64,000 nt of DNA from CAVSRC01 sp963782045. Its GTDB lineage: Bacteria > Pseudomonadota > Alphaproteobacteria > Rhizobiales > Kaistiaceae. The notes under the pieces are model-generated. The model searched no databases. It saw only the letters and a program-made list of their open reading frames with translations, and was not told the DNA's origin. Shown one piece after another: positions 7,895 through 16,768 of the stretch. Every line of letters starts with the position of its first letter. Within the stretch, counting starts at the first letter, position 1. The position numbers and the translations under genes were made by a program. Where the stretch lies: assembly GCA_963782045.1 (NCBI GenBank), contig CAWAIR010000037.1, positions 930,001-994,000 on the forward strand, in the 5' to 3' direction.

Positions 7895-8740
7895 CTACTC
7901 CCCCCGCCGCTGGACGCCGACCAGCAGCGCGTCGTCGACCTCGAGGATCTCGCGGGCCTCCTCGATGACCTGCGGGTCGAGCGTCACCGGCGACAGGTCG
8001 ACGCCGGCCGCCAGCCGCTTGGCGATCACCTTCAGCGCAGCGACGCGGGCATATTTCTTGTTCTCGGCCGGAATCGCGTGCCACGGCGCATAGCCGGTCG
8101 AGGTCTTGCGGAACATGTCGTTGGTGGCTTCCTCGTAGTCCCCCCATTTCTTGCGGTTGCGGAAGTCCTCGTAGGAGAGCTTCCAGCGCTTGCCGGGATT
8201 GCGCAGGCGGTCCTGGAAGCGGCGAAGCTGCTCGGCCGGCGAGATGTGCAGGAAGATCTTGATGACGCGTGTGCCGTGGTCGGCGAGCATGTGCTCGAAA
8301 TCGTTGATCTCGCGGTAGGCGCGCTTCCACTCAGCCTCGCTGGCGAAGCCCTCGATGCGCTCGACCAGGACGCGGCCGTACCACGAGCGGTCGAAGACCG
8401 AGATGCCGCCGTGCGGTGGCAGGCGCTCGAAGAAGCGCGCCAGATAGTGCCGTTGCAGGTAGTAGGGGCGCGGCGCCGAGATCGGCCACACCTTGAAGCC
8501 GCGAGGATCGAGCACCGCCGACATGCAACGGATGGTGCCGCCCTTGCCGGCGGCGTCCCAGCCCTCGAAGATGATGGCCGCCGAGTGGCCCAGCTTCAGA
8601 TAGGCGTGCTGGATGGTGAGCAGGTATTGCTGAACCTTCGCCAGTTCCTTTTCGTAGACCGGTATTTCCAGCGTCTTGGAGAGGTCGACCGCGGAGAGAC
8701 GCGGCGCCTTCTGTTTTCCGCCTTTTGCCTTGCTTGCCAT
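7895..8740 (-). CDS. ppk2: Polyphosphate kinase 2 (PPK2) family protein
   Basis: A 281-aa cytoplasmic kinase. The Walker A loop is at residues 60-69 (GWDAAGKGGT), and the Walker B/lid block FDRSWYGRVLVERIEGF follows at 116-132. This is the single-domain PPK2 layout: phosphate transfer between polyphosphate and nucleotides. Class (NDP or NMP preference) cannot be settled from sequence alone. ATG 8740 is preferred because GGGCGGAAG lies just before it; an in-frame ATG nine codons upstream is possible. Confidence 0.92.
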   Translation of the reverse strand: MASKAKGGKQKAPRLSAVDLSKTLEIPVYEKELAKVQQYLLTIQHAYLKLGHSAAIIFEGWDAAGKGGTIRCMSAVLDPRGFKVWPISAPRPYYLQRHYLARFFERLPPHGGISVFDRSWYGRVLVERIEGFASEAEWKRAYREINDFEHMLADHGTRVIKIFLHISPAEQLRRFQDRLRNPGKRWKLSYEDFRNRKKWGDYEEATNDMFRKTSTGYAPWHAIPAENKKYARVAALKVIAKRLAAGVDLSPVTLDPQVIEEAREILEVDDALLVGVQRRGE

Positions 8741-8868
8741 GCTTCCGCCCTCGCCGGTCAACGCCACCGGAACTGGCTAGCACGGCGGGGCGCCCGACCG
8801 AAGGGGGGAGCCATCGGCGCAACACCGGGGTTTCCCCCGTTACAGCAACGGAACGGGAGTGAGCGACC

Positions 8869-9075
8869 GTGACCGACACACGCTCGAAAGACTACGACCA
8901 GCCGACCGATGCGACGATTCCGGCCGATGCGCCGGTTCCGCCCGGCGAGGTCGACCTGATGCCCAACGAGGCGCGCGCCGGCGTGACCCACCACAACGTG
9001 CGCACAGTGCTGGCCGTCAGCCTGGTCGGCGTGATCGCCCTGATGGGGATCGCCTATCTCGCCTTCTTCGCCTGA
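8869..9075 (+). CDS. Small single-pass membrane protein, hypothetical
   Basis: A 68-aa protein with a polar Pro/Asp-rich N-terminal half and one C-terminal transmembrane helix (TVLAVSLVGVIALMGIAYLAFFA). It starts with GTG after GGGAGTGAG. Its last 22 bases overlap the 3' end of nadC on the other strand. No family recognised; the helix and codon pattern support a real gene. Confidence 0.65.
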   Translation: MTDTRSKDYDQPTDATIPADAPVPPGEVDLMPNEARAGVTHHNVRTVLAVSLVGVIALMGIAYLAFFA

Positions 9076-9932
9076 GGCACAATCGCGACGTCGAGCGCCA
9101 GGTCGAGGATGGGCGCTGAGTGGGTGATCCAGCCGGACGAGATGACGTCGACGCCGGTCTCGGCGATTCGCCCGACCGTCTCGAGGGTGACGTTGCCGGA
9201 GGCCTCGGTGACGGCACGGCCGGCGGTGAGCTTGACCGCCTCGCCGAGCTCGGCCGGCGTCATGTTGTCGAGCAGCACCGCGTCCGGCGGCTCGACCATC
9301 GCCTCGGCGAGCTGGTCGAGGGTGTCGATCTCGACCTCGACCTTGACCAGATGGCCCGCGGCGGCGCGGGCGGCGCGGATCGCCGGGATGACGCCGCCGG
9401 CGACCGCGATGTGGTTGTCCTTGATGAGGATGGCATCGTCGAGGCCGAAGCGGTGGTTCATGCCGCCGCCGCAGCGCACGGCGTATTTCTCGAAGGCGCG
9501 CAAGCCCGGCGTGGTCTTGCGGGTGTCGGTGATGCGGGCGCGGGTGTGCTTCACCTTGTCGACGAAGGCGGCGGTGGCGGTGGCGATGCCCGACATATGG
9601 CAGAGGAAGTTGAGCGCCACCCGCTCGGCCGAGAGGATGGCGCGCGCCGGGCCCTCGATCTCGGCGACGACGAAGCCGGCGTCCATCGCATGGCCGTCCG
9701 ACGTCCGCGCCTCGAAGCGGATCGACGGGTCGATCGCGTGAAAGGCACGGGCGGCGACCTCAAGGCCGGCGAGCACGCCGGCCTTGCGGGTGACCAGGAA
9801 CGCCGTCGCCATGGCTTCGGCGGGAATCGTCGCGGCGGTGGTGATGTCCCCCGCCCGGCCGAGATCCTCCTTGAGCGCGGCGCGCACGGCCTCGGCGATC
9901 AGAAGCTCGGGCAATGCCGGCAGGTCGGTCAT
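9054..9932 (-). CDS. nadC: Nicotinate-nucleotide pyrophosphorylase (carboxylating)
   Basis: A 292-aa quinolinate phosphoribosyltransferase, which converts quinolinate and PRPP to nicotinate mononucleotide with CO2 release. Diagnostic blocks are TRKTTPGLRAFEKYAVRCGGG, HRFGLDDAILIKDNH, VEVEIDTLDQL and the GNVTLETVGRIAETGVD turn near the end. It is the last gene of nadABC and overlaps the nadB stop by four bases (ATGA), so it is translationally coupled. Confidence 0.97.
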   Translation of the reverse strand: MTDLPALPELLIAEAVRAALKEDLGRAGDITTAATIPAEAMATAFLVTRKAGVLAGLEVAARAFHAIDPSIRFEARTSDGHAMDAGFVVAEIEGPARAILSAERVALNFLCHMSGIATATAAFVDKVKHTRARITDTRKTTPGLRAFEKYAVRCGGGMNHRFGLDDAILIKDNHIAVAGGVIPAIRAARAAAGHLVKVEVEIDTLDQLAEAMVEPPDAVLLDNMTPAELGEAVKLTAGRAVTEASGNVTLETVGRIAETGVDVISSGWITHSAPILDLALDVAIVPQAKKAR

Positions 9933-11527
9933 TCCGCCGGAACCGCGAGGCGGGTGCCGAGCGCCGCCGCGCTGATCGCATCGGCCTCGGCCAGCGTGAT
10001 GTAGGTGCGGTGCTGCCAGGCCGGGTCGTGCTCGGGATAATCGGCTCGGAATTGGGCGCCACGGCTTTCGGTGCGGGCGAGCGCGCCGGCCGCGATGATG
10101 CGCGCGGCGGTGAGCATGTTGAGAAAGCGCTCCGAGCGGCAGCCGGCGGATAGCTCATCGATCGCCGCCAGCGCCCCGGTCAACCCATCGCGGGTGCGCA
10201 CGACGCCGACCAGGCGGGTCATGGTCTGGCGCAGGCGGGCGACCGCGGCGGGGTCCGGCATCGCGTCCGGCGTCGCCTCGCCCGCTTCCTCGACGGTCAT
10301 GCGCTGCGGCTGCGGCAGATGATCGGCGAGGTCGGCGGCGATGCGCGCGGCAAAGGCGACGGCCTCGAGCAGCGAGTTGGAGGCGAGCCGGTTGGCGCCG
10401 TGGGCGCCCGACGAGGTGCATTCGCCGCAGGCCCACAGGCCATCGAGCGTGCTGCGGCCCTGACCGTCGGTGAGGATGCCGCCCATGTGGTAGTGCTCGG
10501 CCGGGGCGATCGGGATCGGCTCTTTCACCGGGTCGATGCCGGCCTCGCGGCAATAGTTGTAGACGGTCGGGAAGTGATCGACGAAGGCGGCGCCGATCGC
10601 CTCGCGGCAATCGAGGAAGGCGCCGCGGCCGGCCTCGACCTCGGCGTGGACGGCGCGGGCGACGACGTCGCGCGGCGCCAGCTCGGCAAGCGGATGGATG
10701 CCGACCATGAAGCGCTCGCCCGCCTTGTTGATCAGCTTGGCCCCCTCGCCGCGCAGCGCCTCGGTGGCCAGCGGCGCCGGGTCGCGGCCGACATCGAGCA
10801 CGGTCGGGTGGAACTGGACGAACTCGGGGTCGCCGATCACCGCGCCGGCGCGCGCCGCCATGGCGAGGCCGCCGCCGGCCGCCTCGTTGGGATTGGTGGT
10901 GATGGCGTAGAGATGGCCGATGCCGCCGGAGGCGAGCACCACGGCGCGGGCGGGAAAGCGCAGCGCCGGGCCGCCGTCGCCGCGGCGGGCGATGAGGCCG
11001 GTGACGCGGCCGCGCTTGGTCACGAGGCGCTCGCCGACATAGCCCTCGAACAGGCGGATCGACGGCGTCGCGCGGACATGGGCGACCAACGCCGCCATGA
11101 TGGCGGCGCCGGCCATGTCGCCGGCGACGTGGACGACGCGGCGCTCGGAATGGGCGGCCTCGCGCGACATCGCCAGATGCCCAGCGAGGTCGCGGTCGAA
11201 GGGCACGCCGTAGTCGAGCAGGTCGTAGATGCGCTGCGGCGCATCGGAGATCATCAGGCGGGCGATCTTCTCCGCCACGATGCCATCCCCCGCGGCGATG
11301 GTGTCGGCGAGGTGCTTGTCGATCGAGTCGCCTTCCGACATGGCGGCGGCGATGCCGCCCTGGGCCCAGGACGAGGACGCCCCCTCGCCGATCGGCGCAG
11401 CCGAGATGACGGTGACCGGGCGCGGCGCCAGGCGCAGCGCCGTAAACAATCCACCGACGCCACCGCCGACGATGATGACGTCGTCGGAAACGGTGGGCGT
11501 GCGGCTCTCAGCCGTTCGATCGAGCAT
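9929..11527 (-). CDS. nadB: L-aspartate oxidase
   Basis: A 532-aa flavoprotein that oxidises aspartate to iminoaspartate, the substrate of NadA. The FAD dinucleotide-binding motif is near the N terminus (IVGGGVGGLFTALRLA). Other family blocks are SSSWAQGGIAAAM, the HPTVLD and ELAPRDVVARAV regions, and HMGGILTDGQGRSTLDGLWACGE. Second gene of the operon, 57 bp after nadA and overlapping nadC by four bases. Confidence 0.97.
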   Translation of the reverse strand: MLDRTAESRTPTVSDDVIIVGGGVGGLFTALRLAPRPVTVISAAPIGEGASSSWAQGGIAAAMSEGDSIDKHLADTIAAGDGIVAEKIARLMISDAPQRIYDLLDYGVPFDRDLAGHLAMSREAAHSERRVVHVAGDMAGAAIMAALVAHVRATPSIRLFEGYVGERLVTKRGRVTGLIARRGDGGPALRFPARAVVLASGGIGHLYAITTNPNEAAGGGLAMAARAGAVIGDPEFVQFHPTVLDVGRDPAPLATEALRGEGAKLINKAGERFMVGIHPLAELAPRDVVARAVHAEVEAGRGAFLDCREAIGAAFVDHFPTVYNYCREAGIDPVKEPIPIAPAEHYHMGGILTDGQGRSTLDGLWACGECTSSGAHGANRLASNSLLEAVAFAARIAADLADHLPQPQRMTVEEAGEATPDAMPDPAAVARLRQTMTRLVGVVRTRDGLTGALAAIDELSAGCRSERFLNMLTAARIIAAGALARTESRGAQFRADYPEHDPAWQHRTYITLAEADAISAAALGTRLAVPAE

Positions 11528-11584
11528 TTCCTTGGCGCCCGGTTGTCGGGCCGGCCTCGTTGAAGAGCGGGCCGGCTCTCTGGT

Positions 11585-12667
11585 TCACATCTTCAGATTG
11601 ACCATGCGCTCGACGGCGCGGCGCGCCTTGGCCGCCACCATCGGGTCGACGGTGACCTCGTCAGCCATATTGAGCAGGCTGTCGAGGATGCGCGGCAGCG
11701 TGATCCGCTTCATGTGCGGGCAGAGGTTGCACGGCCGGATGAAGTCGATATCCGGGTTCTCGGCGGCGACGTTGGAGGCCATCGAGCATTCGGTGACGAG
11801 CAGCACCTTGGCCGGGCGATTCTTCTGCACCCAGTCAGTCATCTTGGCGGTCGAGCCGGTGAAATCGGCCTCGGCGAGGACGTCCGGCGGGCACTCGGGG
11901 TGCGCCACGATCTGCAGGCCGGGATTGGCCTCGCGGTATTCGCGCAGCTCCTTGCCGGTGAAGCGCTCATGCACCTCGCAGGCCCCGGTCCAGGCGATGA
12001 TCTTGACCTCGGTCTGCGCGGCCACCCACTTGGCGAGATACTGGTCGGGCAGCAGGATGACGCGCGGGGCGCCGAGGCTCTCGACCACCTCGACCGCGTT
12101 GGACGAGGTGCAGCAGATGTCGCTCTCCGCCTTCACGTCGGCCGAGGTGTTGACGTAGGTGACGATGGGCACGCCGGGATAGGTCTCGCGCAGCAGACGC
12201 ACGTCGGCGCCAGTGATCGAGGCGGCGAGCGAGCAGCCGGCGCGGCGGTCGGGGATCAGGATGGTCTTGTCGGGATTGAGCAGCTTCGAGGTCTCGGCCA
12301 TGAAGTGCACGCCGCACTGGACGATGACGTCGGCGTCGGTCCTGGCGGCGGCCATGGCGAGCTGGAGCGAATCGCCGGTGATGTCGGCGACGCAGTGGTA
12401 GATCTCCGGCGCCTGGTAATTGTGCGCCAGGATGACGGCGTTGCGCACCTTCTTCAGCTCGTTGATCGCCTTGATGTAGGGCGCCATCATCGGCCACTCG
12501 ATGGCCGGGATCACGTCCTTGACCCGCTCGTAGAGGTGCGCGGTCTCGCGCGCCACTTCGTCGATGTATTCGAGCGAGGGCATGGGCAGCGGCTCGCGCA
12601 GCGCCGCGTTCCTGCGCCCGCCCGCGGCAGGCCGTGCCGAAACCTCGGTTTCCAATCCGATCGTCAT
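11585..12667 (-). CDS. nadA: Quinolinate synthase
   Basis: A 360-aa [4Fe-4S] enzyme that condenses iminoaspartate with dihydroxyacetone phosphate to quinolinate. The cluster cysteines appear in the contexts RRAGCSLAAS, VAHPECPPDV and CNLCPHMKR. It is the first gene of nadABC. GGAGAAG lies 12 bp before the ATG. A 29-bp palindrome lies 25 bp upstream of the start, so the operon is probably repressed when NAD is plentiful (inference). Confidence 0.97.
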   Translation of the reverse strand: MTIGLETEVSARPAAGGRRNAALREPLPMPSLEYIDEVARETAHLYERVKDVIPAIEWPMMAPYIKAINELKKVRNAVILAHNYQAPEIYHCVADITGDSLQLAMAAARTDADVIVQCGVHFMAETSKLLNPDKTILIPDRRAGCSLAASITGADVRLLRETYPGVPIVTYVNTSADVKAESDICCTSSNAVEVVESLGAPRVILLPDQYLAKWVAAQTEVKIIAWTGACEVHERFTGKELREYREANPGLQIVAHPECPPDVLAEADFTGSTAKMTDWVQKNRPAKVLLVTECSMASNVAAENPDIDFIRPCNLCPHMKRITLPRILDSLLNMADEVTVDPMVAAKARRAVERMVNLKM

Positions 12668-12691
12668 AACCCAAGTCTTCTCCGGATCGCA

Positions 12692-12720
12692 CGATATATG
12701 CTCAATCCGAGTATATATCG
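12692..12720 (-). promoter_or_regulatory. Palindromic operator candidate (NadQ/NrtR-like) at the nadABC promoter
   Basis: CGATATATGCTC (12692-12703), a 5-bp spacer, then GAGTATATATCG (12709-12720): the arms match at 11 of 12 positions. The site is AT-rich in a GC-rich region and sits 25-53 bp upstream of nadA, where it would overlap promoter elements. The NrtR/NadQ-like protein at 1577-2566 is the obvious candidate regulator, though binding is an inference. Confidence 0.6.
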
Positions 12721-12891
12721 AAGCTTAAAATAGCCGGCCGAAGCCGGGTTCATCCCCGGCGATATAAGCACGACTGGAGCAATAATCAAACTGCCAACCC
12801 ATCAGCGCGCTCACCGGACACATCAGGAAATTAGATTGTCCGTCGCGGCGGCCGGCCGCTAGTGTCCTCACATAGGGGAAGGAGCGGCATC

Positions 12892-13845
12892 GTGAAGATC
12901 GCGGTCATGGGACCCGGCGGTATCGGCGGCTATGTCGGCGGCCGCCTGGCTGAAGCCGGTGAAGACGTCTGCCTGATCGCCCGCGGCGCCCACCTGGCGG
13001 CGCTCAGGGCGAAGGGGCTCGCCATCGAGAGCCCGCACGGCAACGCCGTGCTGCCGAAAATCCGCGCCGTCGGCGAGGCGAGCGAGGCCGGTCCGGTCGA
13101 TCTCATCCTGTTCACCGTCAAGCTTACCGACGCCGATTCCGCGGCCCGTTCGCTCGTCCCCATCGTCGCCCCGCACACCCGGATCGTCACGCTCCAGAAC
13201 GGCATCGACAGCAAGGCGATCATCGGCCGCCACATCGATCCGTCGCACGTCGCCGCCGGCATCATCTATCTCGCCGCCTACATCAAGGCGCCCGGCGTCA
13301 TCATCAATCCGGGCGGCGCCCACCGCATGACGGTCGACCGCGTAGGCGGCGATCCGGTTATGGCGGCGTTCTTCGCCGCGGTCGGCCGCGCCGTCGCGCT
13401 CGACTGCGAGCCGACCGACGATCCCGAGAACACGCTGTGGGGCAAGTTCATCGCCCTTACCGCCTTCGCCGGCGCGACCGGCATCTCGCGCCTGCCGATC
13501 GGCGCCGTCTATCGCCAGCCGGAGACGCTCGACTTCATGCGCGCGCTGTTGCTCGAAGCCATCGCCGTGGCGCGCGCCGCAGGCCAGCATTTCGACGACG
13601 CCCATGCCGAGCGGACGATCGAGCTTTTCCGCAACCAGCCCTACGAGCAGAAATCCTCGATGCTGGTCGACCTGGAGGCCGGCAAGCCGCTCGAGCTGCC
13701 GTGGCTGTCCGGCAAGGTGGCGGCGCTCGGCGCCGAATTCGGCATCCCGACACCGGCGAGCAAGGCGGTGCTGGCGGCGCTTGCCGCCTATGCCGGCGGG
13801 CCACCGAAGCTGGAACGCAAGCTGGAAGGAGCGATGCAGGCATGA
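12892..13845 (+). CDS. panE: 2-dehydropantoate 2-reductase (ketopantoate reductase) family
   Basis: A 317-aa oxidoreductase. The Rossmann NADPH motif is at the N terminus (MKIAVMGPGGIGGYVGGRL), with the conserved Lys77 of FTVKLTD, the LQNGID block and a C-terminal helical domain (EQKSSMLVDLEAGKP). It reduces 2-dehydropantoate to pantoate for CoA synthesis; related ApbA-fold enzymes act on other substrates, so the exact role is not certain. GTG 12892 follows GGGGAAGGAG. Its stop overlaps the MFS start (ATGA). Confidence 0.88.
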   Translation: MKIAVMGPGGIGGYVGGRLAEAGEDVCLIARGAHLAALRAKGLAIESPHGNAVLPKIRAVGEASEAGPVDLILFTVKLTDADSAARSLVPIVAPHTRIVTLQNGIDSKAIIGRHIDPSHVAAGIIYLAAYIKAPGVIINPGGAHRMTVDRVGGDPVMAAFFAAVGRAVALDCEPTDDPENTLWGKFIALTAFAGATGISRLPIGAVYRQPETLDFMRALLLEAIAVARAAGQHFDDAHAERTIELFRNQPYEQKSSMLVDLEAGKPLELPWLSGKVAALGAEFGIPTPASKAVLAALAAYAGGPPKLERKLEGAMQA

Positions 13846-15071
13846 CGGAACCGACACGGCCCGCCCACGGCTTCCTGCAATCGGTCCCGCTGGTCATCGG
13901 CATTGGCTGCCTGATCGCCATCTTCGCCAACGGCCCGCGCACGACGATGGGCTTCTTCCTGACGCCGATGTCGAACGAATTCGGCTGGCCGCGCGAAGTG
14001 TTCGCGCTGGCGATCGCCATCCAGACGCTGGCCTGGGGGATCGGCCAGCCCTTTGTCGGCATGCTCGCCGACAAGTTCGGCACGGCGCGGGTGCTCGCCA
14101 TCGGCACGCTCGTCTACGCGCTCGGCCTGGTGCTGATGGCCAACACCAGCAATCCGGTCATGCTGCAGCTCACCGCCGGGCTGGTGGTCGGCCTCGGCGT
14201 CGCCGGCTCGGCCTTCCTGATGGTGATCGCCGCCTTCTCGCGGCTGCTGCCCGAGCACATGCGCACCACCGCCTATGGCTTCGGCACGGCCGCTGCCTCG
14301 GTCGGCCAGTTCATCTTCGCGCCGCTCGGCCAGGGCTTCATCCTCGCCTACGGATGGCAGGCGGCGCTGACCATCATGGCGGCGATGGTGCTGATCGTGC
14401 CGGTGCTCGCCTTCGTGCTGCGCGGCCGGCCGCAGGCAATGCCGGTGGCGCTCGGCCAGGTGGACCAGTCGATCGTCCACGCGCTGCGCGAGGCCTTCTC
14501 GCACGGCTCCTACCGGTTGCTGGTCGCCGGCTTCTTCGTCTGCGGCTTCCAGGTGTCGTTCATCATCGTCCACCTGCCGCCCTACCTGTCCGACCTCGGC
14601 CTCGCCCAATACGGCGGCTGGGCCCTCGGCCTGATCGGCCTGTTCAACATCGCCGGTTCGATCACCACCGGCGTCTTGTCGGGCCGCATGTCGCGGCGCT
14701 GGATCCTGTCGGTGCTCTATCTCTGCCGCTCGGCGGTGATCGTCGTCTTCATCCTCGTCCCGCCGAGCCCGACTTCGGTGATCGCCTTTTCGGTGGTGAT
14801 GGGCCTGCTGTGGCTGTCGACGGTGCCGCCGACCCAGCAGCTCGTCGCCGTCATGTTCGGCACGCGCTACCTGGCCACCCTGTTCGGCTTCGTCTTCCTG
14901 TCGCACCAGATGGGCTCGTTCCTCGGCGTGTGGCTGGGCGGCTTCCTCTACGACCGCACCGGCTCCTACGAAATCGTCTGGTGGCTGTGCGTGGCGCTCG
15001 GCGTGTTCGCGGCGATCGTCCACTGGCCGATCGTCGAGCGCCCGGTCGCGCGCCTGGCGACGGCTGGCTGA
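13842..15071 (+). CDS. Major facilitator superfamily transporter
   Basis: A 409-aa polytopic membrane protein with about 12 predicted helices. The loop GMLADKFGTARVLAIG after helix 2 is the MFS motif A region. The end of helix 12 is followed by a short cytoplasmic tail. It resembles the oxalate/formate-type and monocarboxylate-type MFS groups, but the substrate is not known. The ATG overlaps the panE stop, so the two genes form one unit; the context might suggest transport of a small organic acid. Confidence 0.85.
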   Translation: MTEPTRPAHGFLQSVPLVIGIGCLIAIFANGPRTTMGFFLTPMSNEFGWPREVFALAIAIQTLAWGIGQPFVGMLADKFGTARVLAIGTLVYALGLVLMANTSNPVMLQLTAGLVVGLGVAGSAFLMVIAAFSRLLPEHMRTTAYGFGTAAASVGQFIFAPLGQGFILAYGWQAALTIMAAMVLIVPVLAFVLRGRPQAMPVALGQVDQSIVHALREAFSHGSYRLLVAGFFVCGFQVSFIIVHLPPYLSDLGLAQYGGWALGLIGLFNIAGSITTGVLSGRMSRRWILSVLYLCRSAVIVVFILVPPSPTSVIAFSVVMGLLWLSTVPPTQQLVAVMFGTRYLATLFGFVFLSHQMGSFLGVWLGGFLYDRTGSYEIVWWLCVALGVFAAIVHWPIVERPVARLATAG

Positions 15072-15124
15072 GCGCCCTCCCCTCGCCTATGGTGCGCGCC
15101 ATCCCAGGACGAGAGGAGAGGACC

Positions 15125-16117
15125 GTGGACCGCTTCAAGGCGCTGCTGATCACCCGCGACGAGGCGTCGAAGGCGCAGTCGGTCGCCGTCACCGAACTCG
15201 GCCTCGCCGACCTCATGCCCGGCGACGTCGACGTGCGCGTCGAGCATTCGACGATCAACTACAAGGACGGCCTGGCGATCACCGGCAAGCTGCCGGTGGT
15301 GCGGCGCTTCCCGATGATCCCCGGCATCGATTTCGCCGGCACGGTCACCGCCTCCTCCCATGACGGCATCGCGGTTGGCGACAAGGTGGTGCTCAACGGC
15401 TGGGGCGTCGGCGAGGTCCATTATGGCGGCTACAGCCAGATGGCGCGGGTCTCCGGCGGCTGGCTGATCCCGCTGCCCAAGGGCATGAGCGGGGCGCAGG
15501 CGATGGCCATCGGCACCGCCGGCTACACCGCCATGTTGTCGCTGCTGGCGCTGGAGAAGCACGGCCTTACGCCCGATGCCGGCCCGGTGGTGGTGACGGG
15601 CGCCGCCGGCGGCGTCGGCTCGGTCGCCGTCGCGCTCTTCGCCGGTGCCGGCTACACCGTGCATGCGGTCACCGGCCGGCCGGAGAAGGCGGATTACCTC
15701 AAGGACCTCGGCGCCGCCGAGATTGTCTCGCGCGACGAGCTTTCCGGCACGCCCAAGCTGCTCGCCAGGGAGCGCTGGGCGGCCGGCGTCGACGCGGTCG
15801 GCGGTGCGATGCTGGCCAACGTTCTCTCGATGACCCGCGCCGGCGGCGCCGTCGCCGCCTGCGGCAACGCCGCCGGCATGGAGCTGCCGACCTCGGTGGC
15901 GCCGTTCATCCTGCGCGGCGTTTCGCTCCTCGGCATCAACTCGGTCACCATGCCCAAGCCCAAGCGCATCGTGGCGTGGGACCGGCTGGCGCGCGACCTC
16001 GACCGCGGCAAGCTTGCCGCGATCACCACCACCATCGGCTTCGACGACATCCTGCCGGCGGCGCGCGACATTGCCGGGGGCAAGGTGCGCGGCCGCCTGG
16101 TCATCGATATCGTCTAG
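15125..16117 (+). CDS. MDR-family oxidoreductase, AcuI/YhdH-like (acrylyl-CoA reductase type)
   Basis: A 330-aa medium-chain dehydrogenase/reductase without zinc ligands. It has the start DRFKALLITRDE, the block STINYKDGLAITGK, and the NADPH motif VVVTGAAGGVGSVAVALF near residues 156-173. YhdH/AcuI proteins reduce acryloyl-CoA to propionyl-CoA and protect against acrylate. GTG 15125 is preceded by GAGAGGAGAGGA; the open frame upstream is a shadow of the MFS gene. Gap to the MFS gene is 53 bp. Confidence 0.85.
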   Translation: MDRFKALLITRDEASKAQSVAVTELGLADLMPGDVDVRVEHSTINYKDGLAITGKLPVVRRFPMIPGIDFAGTVTASSHDGIAVGDKVVLNGWGVGEVHYGGYSQMARVSGGWLIPLPKGMSGAQAMAIGTAGYTAMLSLLALEKHGLTPDAGPVVVTGAAGGVGSVAVALFAGAGYTVHAVTGRPEKADYLKDLGAAEIVSRDELSGTPKLLARERWAAGVDAVGGAMLANVLSMTRAGGAVAACGNAAGMELPTSVAPFILRGVSLLGINSVTMPKPKRIVAWDRLARDLDRGKLAAITTTIGFDDILPAARDIAGGKVRGRLVIDIV

Positions 16118-16141
16118 ATTTCCGGATCAGCGGAGAATTCG

Positions 16142-16315
16142 ATGCCGCACGCGCATCTCGTTGCAACTGACGGCGCAAACTCGGAATTGTCCATCTATCG
16201 GTTACACGAAGATGGCAAGAAGGTACTCCTCACCAGCATCGCGTTCGACGCGATTTCGAGCCATGGGCTTATCCAGGTTCTCGGTTCTCTTGGGGGAGAA
16301 CATAGTCTTGGATAA
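16142..16315 (+). CDS. Short hypothetical protein (57 aa)
   Basis: An ATG with a well-placed GGAG six bases before it opens a 57-aa frame starting MPHAHLVATDG and ending GGEHSLG. The peptide has a plausible alternating hydrophobic pattern (LSIYRLHEDGKKVLLTSIAF). Base composition is less GC-rich than the neighbouring genes. I do not recognise a family. It may be a small genuine gene or a chance frame. Confidence 0.35.
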   Translation: MPHAHLVATDGANSELSIYRLHEDGKKVLLTSIAFDAISSHGLIQVLGSLGGEHSLG

Positions 16316-16384
16316 CGAGACCCTGAGGAATGTGTTCGACGGCCGAACCGCCAACCGCTGACACTGATTGTCGGTCGATGGGTC

Positions 16385-16495
16385 GTAGCCCGGATGGAGC
16401 GTGAGTGTAATCCGGGGCCATCGCCCCGCATTGCGCAGAGTTTATCCCGGGCGCGCCGAAGGTGCGGCCCGGGGGCTCCTTGCACGCTACAGCCG
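16385..16495. repeat. Intergenic palindromic repeat (GTAGCCCGG type)
   Basis: A GC-rich imperfectly palindromic stretch beginning GTAGCCCGGATGG and containing AATCCGGGG, CCATCGCC and GGCCCGGGGGC. This pattern is common between genes in alphaproteobacteria. A piece of the same sequence (CGGATTTCGCTCGCGCTCC, reverse orientation) occurs near 38523. No coding potential. Confidence 0.45.
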
Positions 16496-16509
16496 GGCCG
16501 ATACGGCGC

Positions 16510-16668
16510 TCAGTGGACGCCGTGCAAGAGACCCGGCCACAGGCCGAAGACGCCGATGAGGATCAGGTAGATCGCGACGATGTAGTTGAGCAGCCGCGGC
16601 ACGATCAGGATGAGGATGCCGGCGATCAGCGCGACGAGCGGCTGGATGGCGACTGCAGTAAGGGTCAT
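16510..16668 (-). CDS. DUF3096-type small membrane protein
   Basis: A 52-aa hydrophobic protein starting MTLTAVAIQPLVALIAGIL. It has two membrane segments with the conserved ILIVPRLLNYIVAIYLILIG stretch typical of DUF3096 proteins. GGAGG lies about six bases before the ATG. Function of the family is unknown. It is below the usual length cutoff for open frames but the family match is clear. Confidence 0.8.
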   Translation of the reverse strand: MTLTAVAIQPLVALIAGILILIVPRLLNYIVAIYLILIGVFGLWPGLLHGVH

Positions 16669-16768
16669 GGGAGCCTCCTGGTTGACGCCCGAGCGGGCGC
16701 CAACAGGAGAGGCGCCGGGGGCCGAGCCTTGTCAACCCGGCAGAGTTCCCCCGGTTCCCTTGCCGGCT

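Noticed and set aside
12743..12760. GCCGGG-TTCAT-CCCGGC-like hairpin between nadA and panE as a terminator
   Set aside because: No T-run on either side and it lies in a divergent promoter region, so termination is unlikely.
13604..15124. Apparent 500-aa extension of the AcuI-like reductase
   Set aside because: It lies over panE and the MFS gene in another frame; GTG 15125 has a good ribosome site.
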